Source: Pseudomonadota bacterium
GTDB taxonomy: Bacteria > Pseudomonadota > Alphaproteobacteria > Rhizobiales > Xanthobacteraceae
Direction of reading: 5' to 3'
Assembly: GCA_023435725.1 (NCBI GenBank)
Contig: JAEYRD010000031.1
Coordinates: 1 to 17,922, forward strand
Length of the DNA stretch: 17,922 nucleotides
Shown here: piece by piece, positions 7,093 through 15,119 of the stretch
How positions within the stretch are numbered: the first letter of the stretch is position 1
How the letters are laid out: each line of letters begins with the position of its first letter
Translations under genes and position numbers: made by a program
The notes under the pieces: generated by a model
What the model saw: only the letters and a program-made list of their open reading frames with translations
Databases searched by the model: none
Told to the model about the DNA's origin: nothing

Positions 7093-8268
7093 ATGGCAAT
7101 TCTGCAAGGCGTCAAGGTCATCGAGCTCTGCGAAGTTTATCAGGGGCCACTGGCAGGGCAGGCGCTGGCCGATTTCGGCGCGCGTGTCATCAAGGTCGAG
7201 CGGCCGCCGGTCGGCGATCCCATGCGGCTCGGTGATTTTCATGCCGCCGAAAACAACCTCATGAGCGGATACTTCGCTGCGGTCAATCGCAGCAAGGAAT
7301 GCGTCTGTCTCGATTTGAAGAATGAGGCCGGGCGGGCGGCCCTGCTCGAGCTCGCGAAAACGGCGGATGTGCTTTTGCACAATTATCGCCCGGGCGTGAT
7401 GGAGCGCCTTGGCTTCGGCTATGAGGAGCTCGCGAAGCTCAATCCGGGACTCATCTACGCCGCGGCGAGCGGGTTCGGCGACAGCGGACCGCTGGCCGAG
7501 ATGGCCGGACAGGATCTGGTCATCCAGTCCATTTCCGGCATCGCGATGAAGAGCGCGCGTGGCGACGGCACGCCGCAATTTCTCAATGTCCCGCTGACTG
7601 ACTTTGCGTCCGGCCTGCTGCTGGTGCAGGGCGTGCTGCTGGCGCTGATCGAGCGGTCGAAGTCAGGCCTCGGCCAGAAGGTGACATCATCGCTGTTCGA
7701 TGCCGCAATCGCCATGCAGAGCCTCGAGGCGGCATCGATCCTCAATTATGGCTACGAGACGCGCTGGTTCGACCGCGCACCCAATTTCCCGATCCAGGCC
7801 TCCGACGGCTGGGTCACCGTCCTTGGCTTCTTCAGGGACAATCCGCTGCAGCTCATCTGTCAGGCGCTCGGCATTTCGGATCTGAGCGTCGAGATGGCGC
7901 TGCCGACGGCGATCGACCAGATCGGCGCACGGGATCGGATCGTCGAACGGCTGGCGCCGGAGTTTCGCAAGTTCAAGGCGTCGGACATCGTGGAGCGGTT
8001 GCAGAAGGCCGGCATCCTGGCCGCTCCGGTCCTGTCGTTCGAGCAGGCTCTCGCCCTGCCGCAGGTTGAGGTCAACCGCATGATCGCAACCGTTCCGGTA
8101 GAGGGGCAGGCCGACATGAAGGTGATCGATCATCCCTTGAAGTTCTCGCGCTCGTCGCGAGCGCCGTCACGCGCGCCGGAGAAGCTGGGCGCGCAGACGC
8201 GCTCCGTTCTGGCCGAGCTTGGCTTCGACGAGGCCAGGATCGCCCAGGCCTCAGGCCTGCCGTCATGA
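7093..8268 (+). CDS. CaiB/BaiF (class III) acyl-CoA transferase
   Basis: A 391-residue class III CoA-transferase that probably moves CoA from a donor thioester (such as succinyl-CoA) to a free acid. The fold is shown by the N-terminal KVIELCEVYQGPLAGQALADFGA, NYRPGVMERLGFGYEEL (97-113) and the catalytic-type D170 in NVPLTDFASG. It aligns along its length with the operon's other CaiB/BaiF protein, but the racemase histidine is replaced: the motif reads AGQDLVIQ with Q140 where the racemase has H139. That favours transferase over racemase. It starts eight bases after the dehydrogenase stop with an ATG, behind a CTGAGGGGC stretch that can serve as ribosome binding site. The next gene starts 19 bases after its stop. 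Donor and acceptor acids are not evident. Confidence 0.9.
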   Translation: MAILQGVKVIELCEVYQGPLAGQALADFGARVIKVERPPVGDPMRLGDFHAAENNLMSGYFAAVNRSKECVCLDLKNEAGRAALLELAKTADVLLHNYRPGVMERLGFGYEELAKLNPGLIYAAASGFGDSGPLAEMAGQDLVIQSISGIAMKSARGDGTPQFLNVPLTDFASGLLLVQGVLLALIERSKSGLGQKVTSSLFDAAIAMQSLEAASILNYGYETRWFDRAPNFPIQASDGWVTVLGFFRDNPLQLICQALGISDLSVEMALPTAIDQIGARDRIVERLAPEFRKFKASDIVERLQKAGILAAPVLSFEQALALPQVEVNRMIATVPVEGQADMKVIDHPLKFSRSSRAPSRAPEKLGAQTRSVLAELGFDEARIAQASGLPS

Positions 8269-8287
8269 ACAACGCCAGCCACCGATC

Positions 8288-11200
8288 ATGACCGAAGCCA
8301 AACCCAACATCATGCAAGCGGGACGGGAATCCTCGCTCGCCGACAAATATCTGCAGCAGGAGGGCGAGGTCTTCCTGTCGGGCAACCAGGCTCTGGTCAG
8401 ACTGCCATTGCAGCAGCGCCAGCGCGATGCCCGCGCAGGATTGAATACGGCCGGATTCATTTCCGGTTATCGCGGCTCGCCGCTCGGCCGGTACGACATG
8501 GAGCTGTGGCAGGCGGGCGAGCTGCTGAAGTCGGCGAATGTTCACTTTCAGCCGGGCGTCAACGAGGACCTGGCCGCAACTGCGGTATGGGGGGCCCAGC
8601 AGACGGCGAACTTTCCCGGCGCACGCTTCAGCGGCGTATTCGGCATCTGGTACGGCAAGGGGCCCGGCGTGGATCGGAGCGGCGATGCGCTGAAGCACGC
8701 GAACAGCGCGGGCACCGCGCCGCTTGGTGGCGTTCTCGCGCTTGCGGGTGACGACCACGGCGCGAAGTCATCGACCCAGGCGCATCAGTCAGACTACGCG
8801 CTGATTGCAGCCGGGATTCCCATTCTCTATCCGTCAAACGTGCAGGAGATCCTCGACTACGGGCTACACGGCATTGCCATGAGCCGGTACGCGGGATGCT
8901 GGGTGGCGATGAAGCTCGTCACCGATGTCGTGGAAGGATCGAGCTCGGTCACGGTCGGCCCGGACAGTCCCCGCATCGCGCTGCCGCCTGCCGTCCCGGC
9001 CGATGCGCAGATCAAGCGCATCGCCATGCCGAAGGCGCAGGAAGAGGCTCTTTACGGCCTGCGTCTGCCGGCCGCGCTCGCATACGCGCGTCTCAACGGC
9101 CTCAATGAGATCCGCACCGCGGCGGCACAAGCCACGGTCGGCGTCGTCGCGGCCGGCAAGTCCTATGGCGACACGCGGCAGGCGCTGGCGAAGCTCGCCA
9201 CTGAGGGGTATCCGGTCGCCAACATCCGTCTGCTCAAGATCGGGATGGTGTGGCCGCTCGACCCCGAGATCGTGCGAAGTTTCGCCAGGGGGCTGGAGAC
9301 CATTCTGGTCATCGAGGAAAAGCGCCCGCTGCTCGAGGACCAGATCAAGACGATCCTGTTCGACGACCATGCGCGGCCGAAGGTGATCGGGAAATTCGAG
9401 GCCGACAATGTCTGGTCGGCCTCGCGCCGGGCCGAGGCGTTCTCTCTGGTGGGCGAGCTCAATCCGGACACCATCGCCGCGCGCATGAGGAAGATCTTGG
9501 GGATCGAGCGGGCCGTGCCGCCGTCTGCGGTCGCGCGGGTGCCGAATTCCATCGTCGAGCGAATGCCGACATTCTGCTCGGGATGCCCGCACAGCACGTC
9601 GACCCGGCTGCCGGACGACAGCCTGGCTCTGGCGGGCATCGGCTGCCATTCGATCGCGCTGCTGCGAAACCCGATGCAGACCGGTCCGATCGCGCATATG
9701 GGCGCCGAAGGCGCAATGTGGGTTGGCATGGCTCCGTTTACGGAGACGCCGCACATGTTCGCCAATATCGGCGACGGCACCTATTATCATTCGGGCTTCC
9801 TCGCCATTCGGCAGGCGGTGGCCGCAAAGGTGTCGATCACCTACAAGCTGTTGCTCAACGGCTTCGTATCGATGACCGGAGGGCAACCGATCGAGGGCGA
9901 GCTGACATCTGCCCAGATCGCCGCGGAACTTCTTGCCGAGGGCGTGGCGAGGATCGCGATCGCCACGGACGATCCCAGCAAATACGCCACGCAGACATTA
10001 CCTGCCGGCGTCGTCGTGCATCATCGCGACCAGCTCGATGCCGTGCAGAAGGACCTGCGCACGCAGCGCGGGGTCACCGTGCTGATCTACGATCAGATGT
10101 GCGCGACCGAGCGCCGGCGTCAGCGCAAGCGCGGGAAGTTCGCCGAGTCCGAGAAGAGGAGCTTCATCAATGCCGCCGTCTGCGAGGGCTGCGGCGATTG
10201 CGGCGACAAATCGAACTGCCTCTCGATCGAGCCGCTTGAGACGGAATATGGACGCAAGCGGCAGATTAACCAGGCCTCGTGCAACACCGATTTGTCGTGC
10301 GTGAAGGGCTTCTGCCCGAGCTTCGTGACGGTCGTCGGAGGCAAGGTCCGCAAGCAGGCGAAAGCCGCCTTGCAGACGCCGGACCTGAACGGATTGCCGG
10401 AGCCGGCGCCGCCCCACCTCGATCGGGCTGTCGGCCTGCTCGTGACCGGCATCGGCGGGACGGGTGTCATCACGCTCGGCGCAATCATCGGCATGGCCGC
10501 GCATCTCGACGGCGTGCAGGCCTCTACCCTGGACCTCACCGGACTCGCGCAGAAATACGGTGCTGTCATGTCGCATATTCGGCTGGCGCCGGACAGGGAA
10601 CAGCTCCACAGCTACCGTCTCGCTCAGGGCGAAGCCGATGTCGTTATCGGTTGCGATTTGATCGTGGCGGCCTCGGCGGAAGCCGTAGACAAGATGAGCC
10701 CGGCACATACCCGCGCAATTCTCGGCGCGGAGGTCAGCCCGACGCGGGATTTTACGCGCGATCCCGACTGGCATGTCGACGGCGACGCGCTCGTCGATCG
10801 CATCAGCGGAGCGACGCGCGAGGCGCGGGCGATCCGCGCGGGCGACCTCGCTCGTGTGCTGGTCGGCGATCCGATCGGCGCCAACATGCTGCTGCTCGGT
10901 TACGCCTGGCAGAGTGGATGGCTGCCCTTGTCGCTGGCATCGATCGAGCGTGCGATCCGGCTCAACGGCGCTTCCGTGCAGCTCAACCTGGCAAGCTTCG
11001 CCTGGGGGCGGCTTGCCGCACACGATCCTGCGCGTCTCCCGGCGGTGCTCCATGCCGACGCGAGCGAGGCGACCACGGCGCCACAGCATGACGCGCTGGC
11101 ATCGCTCATCGAACGCCGTTGTGCGGATCTGACCGACTACCAGAACGAGGCCTATGCAGCGCGCTATCGGCGATTCGTCGAACGTGTCGGCGAGAGAGAG

Positions 11201-11755
11201 CGGCAGCTCGGCCTGGGTGAGGATCTCGCGGCTGCGGTCGCGCGTTACTACTACAAGCTGCTCGCTTACAAGGATGAGTTCGAAGTGGCGCGGCTCTATT
11301 CGACGCTCACCTTCCGGCGCGAGCTGGAGCAGACCTTCGAAGGCGGCTACCGATTGCGCTTTCATCTCGGCGCGGGACCGTTCGCGCAACGCGACGACGC
11401 GGCCGGCGAGCCGCGGAAGACCGAAATCGGGGCGTGGATCCTTCCGGCGTTCCGCATCCTGTCGCGGCTGCGCTTCCTGCGCGGGACAATGTTCGATCCT
11501 TTCGCGCGATCCGGCGAGCGGAAACTGGCGCTGCGGGAGATCGCGCAATACGAGGCCGACGTCGAACGCCTCCTCGGCGGATTGAACGACGAGCGGCATG
11601 CGCTCGCGGTGGAGATTGCTTCGCTGCCCGAGATGCTTCGCGGCTACGGGCATGTGCGCGAGCGCTCCGCGCAGACCCTCGCAACAAGGCGACGGGCTCT
11701 CTGGCTTCGCTGGGAGCCTGGCAAGCAGCTGCATCTCGCCGCAGGGGACACGTGA
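8288..11755 (+). CDS. Fused indolepyruvate-type 2-oxoacid:ferredoxin oxidoreductase
   Basis: A single-chain 1155-residue enzyme that oxidatively decarboxylates 2-oxoacids, typically arylpyruvates, to acyl-CoA with ferredoxin as acceptor. Domain order: an N-terminal pyruvate-oxidoreductase-like domain (ending near 400); CSGCPH (430-435); a thiamine-diphosphate site with GDG at 495-497; an iron-sulfur segment with C632, C635, C638 and C643, then C665, C671 and C676; an IorB-like gamma domain starting with GIGGTG (721-726) and DLTGLAQKYGAVMSH; and a C-terminal alpha-helical extension of the DUF6537 kind (YQNEAYAARYRRF, YYYKLLAYKDEFEVARLY). The frame is open from 8219, but the ATG at 8288 lies just past the upstream gene and begins MTEAKPN; the Shine-Dalgarno is weak, so translation may be coupled. 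It overlaps the next gene by one base (TGATG). No ferredoxin gene is present. Arylpyruvate is the family-typical substrate; the actual one is unknown. Confidence 0.93.
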   Translation: MTEAKPNIMQAGRESSLADKYLQQEGEVFLSGNQALVRLPLQQRQRDARAGLNTAGFISGYRGSPLGRYDMELWQAGELLKSANVHFQPGVNEDLAATAVWGAQQTANFPGARFSGVFGIWYGKGPGVDRSGDALKHANSAGTAPLGGVLALAGDDHGAKSSTQAHQSDYALIAAGIPILYPSNVQEILDYGLHGIAMSRYAGCWVAMKLVTDVVEGSSSVTVGPDSPRIALPPAVPADAQIKRIAMPKAQEEALYGLRLPAALAYARLNGLNEIRTAAAQATVGVVAAGKSYGDTRQALAKLATEGYPVANIRLLKIGMVWPLDPEIVRSFARGLETILVIEEKRPLLEDQIKTILFDDHARPKVIGKFEADNVWSASRRAEAFSLVGELNPDTIAARMRKILGIERAVPPSAVARVPNSIVERMPTFCSGCPHSTSTRLPDDSLALAGIGCHSIALLRNPMQTGPIAHMGAEGAMWVGMAPFTETPHMFANIGDGTYYHSGFLAIRQAVAAKVSITYKLLLNGFVSMTGGQPIEGELTSAQIAAELLAEGVARIAIATDDPSKYATQTLPAGVVVHHRDQLDAVQKDLRTQRGVTVLIYDQMCATERRRQRKRGKFAESEKRSFINAAVCEGCGDCGDKSNCLSIEPLETEYGRKRQINQASCNTDLSCVKGFCPSFVTVVGGKVRKQAKAALQTPDLNGLPEPAPPHLDRAVGLLVTGIGGTGVITLGAIIGMAAHLDGVQASTLDLTGLAQKYGAVMSHIRLAPDREQLHSYRLAQGEADVVIGCDLIVAASAEAVDKMSPAHTRAILGAEVSPTRDFTRDPDWHVDGDALVDRISGATREARAIRAGDLARVLVGDPIGANMLLLGYAWQSGWLPLSLASIERAIRLNGASVQLNLASFAWGRLAAHDPARLPAVLHADASEATTAPQHDALASLIERRCADLTDYQNEAYAARYRRFVERVGERERQLGLGEDLAAAVARYYYKLLAYKDEFEVARLYSTLTFRRELEQTFEGGYRLRFHLGAGPFAQRDDAAGEPRKTEIGAWILPAFRILSRLRFLRGTMFDPFARSGERKLALREIAQYEADVERLLGGLNDERHALAVEIASLPEMLRGYGHVRERSAQTLATRRRALWLRWEPGKQLHLAAGDT

Positions 11756-12609
11756 TGGCCGAGCTTCTCGAATTCCTCGTTCGCGGCGCACTGCTTGGGG
11801 CGACCTACGGGCTTCTGGCCTTCCCAATAAGCCTGCTCTTCGTCACGACCGACACCGTCGACCTCTCGGTGGGAGCCTACGCTGTGCTTGCCGCGGCGGT
11901 AACGTCCGTGTTCGCGGCGCCGCTTGGAATGTTGTGGGGACTTCTCTCCGCAGTAGCCGCCTCGCTGGTGGTCGCGCTGCTGGCGCAGCGCGTCGGAGCG
12001 GCCCGCCGCAAGGATCCGCTCACGATCGTGCTCATGACGTTCGGTATGTCCACCTTCCTGGAATCGCTCATCCTGACCGTCTTCGGACAGAATCCGATGA
12101 TCCGTCAGCCGTTCCAGACATTCTGGAATCTCGGCCTGCTCCATGTCAGCCCGCAGGCCGCAATCAACGTCGCGGTGGCGCTCGCGCTCCTGGCGGCGCT
12201 GTTCCTGTGGCTGAATTACACGCCTTACGGCCGCGACATGCGTGCCAGCGCCGCCAACCCCACGGCGGCGGCGCTGGCCGGCATCCATGTACGCCGTGTC
12301 GCGGTGATAACCTATGCGATCGGCGGCTTCCTGGCCGGTGTCGCCGGGATACTGATCCTCTATTCGACCGGGACGAGCTACAGCGCGGGCCTCGGATTGA
12401 CGATCACGGGCTTTGGCGCCGCTACCATTCTTGGCTTGCACAGCCCGCTCCGCGGCTTCCTCGGCGGCGTTGCCATCGGTGCCGTCGAAGCGCTCTGTAC
12501 CGGCTATCTTCCACCGGGCCTTGGCACGGCCGGTCCCCTGGTCTTCATCCTCATCGTGCTCACCCAGGGGAGTGCCAATATCGGCCGTCCGGCAGGAGGC
12601 CGCGCGTGA
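11755..12609 (+). CDS. Branched-chain amino acid-type ABC transporter permease (LivH-like)
   Basis: An integral inner-membrane permease of 284 residues, half of the transport pore. It starts MAELLEFLVRGALLGATYGLLA and is hydrophobic throughout, with about eight membrane segments. LivH features are TTDTVDLSVGAYAVLAA near the N-terminus, the cytoplasmic EAA-like loop YGRDMRASAANPTAAALAGI, and the final GFLGGVAIGAVEA-type segment. The ATG at 11755 overlaps the TGA of the oxidoreductase gene (TGATG) and follows AGGGGA. A GTG one codon earlier is a possible alternative. Related transporters carry amino acids, amides, urea, or aromatic and dicarboxylic acids, so the family does not fix the substrate; the operon suggests an organic acid. 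Confidence 0.93.
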   Translation: MAELLEFLVRGALLGATYGLLAFPISLLFVTTDTVDLSVGAYAVLAAAVTSVFAAPLGMLWGLLSAVAASLVVALLAQRVGAARRKDPLTIVLMTFGMSTFLESLILTVFGQNPMIRQPFQTFWNLGLLHVSPQAAINVAVALALLAALFLWLNYTPYGRDMRASAANPTAAALAGIHVRRVAVITYAIGGFLAGVAGILILYSTGTSYSAGLGLTITGFGAATILGLHSPLRGFLGGVAIGAVEALCTGYLPPGLGTAGPLVFILIVLTQGSANIGRPAGGRA

Positions 12610-13547
12610 TGCTCTCGATGTTTCGCCGCCAGTGCGCTACCTTCATTCTTGCCGGCATTCTCGTTCCGGTATCGGCGATCGTCGCCGGCCGGCCGTTCTG
12701 GCTGGACAACTCCATCCTCATTGCGATTTTTTCGCTGATGGCGTTGTCGGTCGGTCTGGCTTACGGGCAGGCCGGTATCCTCTCGATGGCGACGGCGGCA
12801 TTCGCCTCCATTGGCGCCTTCGGCACCGCAATCCTGACGACGCGTTTCGGGTTCTCGCCCTGGCTTGGCTTGGTCGCCGCCGCCGCCGTTCCTGTCATGC
12901 TCGCCTATCCCGTCGCGCGATCAGTGGTGCGGCTGTCGCCATTGCCCCTGTCGATCGCGACGCTTCTTATGGGCAGCCTCGTCGAGATTGCCGTGCGCGA
13001 GGCTGGCGATCTCACCGGAGGCTATATTGGGCTGTCGGGTATTCCTCGGCTGCCGATCGCGCTGGACGCGCAAAGCATGCACTTCTTGGCGTGGGGAGTC
13101 GTGTTGATCGCCGTGTGGCTCTACGTCAACCTGATGGACTCCGCGATCGGCCGCGCAGTCCGGACCGCGCGCCACGATCAGCTCCGCGCCGCCGCCGACG
13201 GCGTCAATGTTCCGCATCTGCTGGCTTTGATGTTCTCGATCTCGGCGGCGATGGCAGGTGTCGCAGGCTGGCTCTATGCGCATCACCTGACCTATATCGG
13301 CCCGGATTCGCTTGCGACGCATGTGTCGATCCAGACACTGCTTATGGCCGTTGTCGGCGGCGCGCAGGCGTTTCTCGGTCCGGTGGTTGGCGCGGCGATT
13401 CTGCTTCTCATCACGCTCTACCTGCCGGCCGCGGAAACGCAGGGCATGTTCTTCGGCGCGGCATTGGTCCTTGTGCTCGTGCTCGCGCCGCGCGGTCTGC
13501 TTGGCCTGCTCGGGCCGCGTCCAAGGGGAAAATCCCATGGCAATTGA
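12609..13547 (+). CDS. Branched-chain amino acid-type ABC transporter permease (LivM-like)
   Basis: The second inner-membrane permease, 312 residues, partner of the LivH-like protein. It shows the LivM pattern: an early ALSVGLAYGQAGILSMATAAF segment, the GGYIGLSGIP loop, the cytoplasmic coupling motif GRAVRTARHDQLRAAADGVNV, then FSISAAMAGVAGWLYA, and a C-terminal hydrophobic segment ending in RGLLGLLG. ATG at 12609 is used, overlapping the upstream TGA by one base; GTG at 12606 is in frame and also well placed behind AGGAGG (12594-12599). Its 3' end overlaps the ATPase gene by 11 bases. No ATPase is fused to it, unlike some LivM proteins. Confidence 0.92.
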   Translation: MLSMFRRQCATFILAGILVPVSAIVAGRPFWLDNSILIAIFSLMALSVGLAYGQAGILSMATAAFASIGAFGTAILTTRFGFSPWLGLVAAAAVPVMLAYPVARSVVRLSPLPLSIATLLMGSLVEIAVREAGDLTGGYIGLSGIPRLPIALDAQSMHFLAWGVVLIAVWLYVNLMDSAIGRAVRTARHDQLRAAADGVNVPHLLALMFSISAAMAGVAGWLYAHHLTYIGPDSLATHVSIQTLLMAVVGGAQAFLGPVVGAAILLLITLYLPAAETQGMFFGAALVLVLVLAPRGLLGLLGPRPRGKSHGN

Positions 13548-14322
13548 AGTCGCGAACGTCAGCGTCCGATTTGGCGGCGTCATCGCCTTGAGCGGCGTCT
13601 CGGCGCGGATCGAGCCGGGGCGCATCGTGACGGTGATCGGGCCAAACGGCTCGGGCAAGAGCACGCTGTTCAACACCATCACCGGCATGGTCGCCCCGGC
13701 ATCCGGCGGCGTGAGCGTCGATGGCTGGAATCTGGATGGCGTCGCGACGCATCGCCGGATCGCGGCGGGAATTGCGCGGACCTTCCAGACGCCGCGCTTC
13801 GATCCGGCCGTCAATGTCGAGGAAGCCGTTCTGTGCGGATTCTATCCGCAGTCGCGGGCGACGCTATTTGCCACGTTGCTGCGTTCGGCTTCAATGGCAC
13901 GCGCAGAGCAATCATTCCGCGAGCGCGGCGAGAAGGTTCTCGCCGATTTCAGGCTCTCGTCGCTGAAGCACATGGCCCTCGGCGAATTGCCAATGGGCCA
14001 GGTTCGGCTGGTGGAAGTCGCCCGCGCCATCGCCAATGAGCCCAAATATCTGCTGCTCGACGAGCCGGCCGCGGGCCTGAGCAAGGAGGAGCAGCGTCTG
14101 CTCGGCGACGAAATCCGGCGCGTCGCCAAGTCGGGCGTCGGCATTCTTCTCGTCGAGCACAATTTCGCAATGGTTCGCGCGCTGTCGGACCACGTCATGG
14201 TGCTCGATCGCGGCTCGCTGCTGCTGGAGGGCAAGCCGGACGAGCTGCTGCGAAGTCAGGCCTTCGTCGACGCCTATCTCGGTACGTCGCATGCCAATCA
14301 CCAAGAGGCGGTCCGCGCATGA
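13537..14322 (+). CDS. ABC transporter ATP-binding protein (LivG-like)
   Basis: A cytoplasmic ATPase subunit of 261 residues. Walker A is GPNGSGKST (35-43), the Q-loop glutamine is Q84 in RTFQTPRF, Walker B is YLLLDEP (171-177) and the switch histidine lies in LLVEHNF. The ABC signature is unusual: LPMGQ (151-155) replaces the LSYGQ/LSGGQ form, so the first serine is lost, although the following VRLVEVARAI helix is normal. LivG identity follows from gene order, the ANVSVRFGGVIALSGVS start and the extended RSQAFVDAYLG end. ATG at 13537 follows AGGGGA and lies inside the end of the permease gene. The stop overlaps the next start as ATGA. Confidence 0.93.
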   Translation: MAIEVANVSVRFGGVIALSGVSARIEPGRIVTVIGPNGSGKSTLFNTITGMVAPASGGVSVDGWNLDGVATHRRIAAGIARTFQTPRFDPAVNVEEAVLCGFYPQSRATLFATLLRSASMARAEQSFRERGEKVLADFRLSSLKHMALGELPMGQVRLVEVARAIANEPKYLLLDEPAAGLSKEEQRLLGDEIRRVAKSGVGILLVEHNFAMVRALSDHVMVLDRGSLLLEGKPDELLRSQAFVDAYLGTSHANHQEAVRA

Positions 14323-15050
14323 GCGAACAGACCGCATCGTCGGATTACGTGCTGATCGGAAAATCGGTTCGTGCCTTCCACGGCAAGATCGAAGTGGTAT
14401 TCGGTGTTGACGTCGAAGTCAGTGCCGGCGAGCTCGTGGTCGTGCTCGGCGCCAATGGTGCCGGCAAGAGCAGCCTGCTCGGTGCGCTCGCGGGCAGCGT
14501 CCGTTCGCAGGGCGAGGTCGAACTCGGTGGGCGCCGCGTTGCGCAGCTGTCGGCCGGCCGGCGCGCAGCATGTGGGCTGGCCTTTGTCCCCGAACGGCGG
14601 GGTAACGTCTTTCCTCCGATGAGCGTGGCCGAAAACCTGGAGATCGGGCTGCGGCTGTCGCCGCGCGAACGACGCCCGGCGGTGCGCGAGCGGTTGCTTG
14701 ACCTGTTTCCGATCCTGCGCGAACGGCGCGCCGCCCATGCCGGTGCGCTCAGCGGCGGCGAGCAGCAGATGCTGGCCATTGCCATGGCGCTCGGGCGCGA
14801 GCCGTCTGCATTGATCCTGGATGAGCCGTCGCAGGGACTTGCCCCGGTGGTCTTCGACCATCTGCAGCGGGCATTCGATGCCCTGAAAGGGCTGGGGCTC
14901 GCGCTGCTCGTTGCCGAGCAGAATCTGCCCTTCGCGGCGCAGATCGCGGATCGCTATTTCATTCTCTCGCACGGTGTCCGGGCAGCTGGGGGCGGTAAGT
15001 CGGATCTGAGCGAGCGAAGTGAAATGCTCGACGCGTATATCAGCGAGTAA
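14319..15050 (+). CDS. ABC transporter ATP-binding protein (LivF-like)
   Basis: The second ATPase subunit, 243 residues. Walker A is GANGAGKS (44-51), the signature is the canonical LSGGEQQ (144-150), Walker B is ALILDEPSQGLAP with D168 and E169, and an AEQN follows where LivF proteins carry a glutamine-asparagine version of the switch region (usually VEQN). The block FVPERRGNVFPPMSVAENLEIG matches the LivF type. The ATG overlaps the upstream stop by four bases. A 69-base gap containing a stem-loop separates it from the binding-protein gene. As the partner LivG-like ATPase has a weakened signature, this subunit supplies the consensus one. Confidence 0.93.
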   Translation: MSEQTASSDYVLIGKSVRAFHGKIEVVFGVDVEVSAGELVVVLGANGAGKSSLLGALAGSVRSQGEVELGGRRVAQLSAGRRAACGLAFVPERRGNVFPPMSVAENLEIGLRLSPRERRPAVRERLLDLFPILRERRAAHAGALSGGEQQMLAIAMALGREPSALILDEPSQGLAPVVFDHLQRAFDALKGLGLALLVAEQNLPFAAQIADRYFILSHGVRAAGGGKSDLSERSEMLDAYISE

Positions 15051-15063
15051 TGCGCGATCGACA

Positions 15064-15089
15064 GGGGGCTCTCCTCAACGAGAGTCTCC
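15064..15089 (+). other. Stem-loop between the livF-like gene and the binding-protein gene
   Basis: Bases 15064-15073 pair with 15080-15089 in a 10-bp stem (two G-U pairs) around a six-base loop CTCAAC. No T-run follows, and the Shine-Dalgarno of the binding-protein gene (GGGAGG at 15105-15110) lies 15 bases further on. It could mark an RNA processing site that gives the binding protein its own stable mRNA, matching the common need for excess binding protein. The role is inferred. Confidence 0.5.
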
Positions 15090-15119
15090 ACAACGACGAA
15101 AACAGGGAGGAGTTGTGCA

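Noticed and set aside
11434..11754. In-frame extension of the LivH-like permease frame upstream of 11755.
   Set aside because: The extra 107 codons lie inside the oxidoreductase gene, are not hydrophobic or permease-like, and the ATG at 11755 has a good ribosome binding site and typical LivH N-terminus.
9998..11827. A 609-codon open frame on the minus strand opposite the oxidoreductase gene.
   Set aside because: It is a shadow of GC-rich codon usage: the opposite frame encodes a fully recognisable enzyme with intact motifs, and the antisense product is Arg/Gly/His-rich with no known domain.
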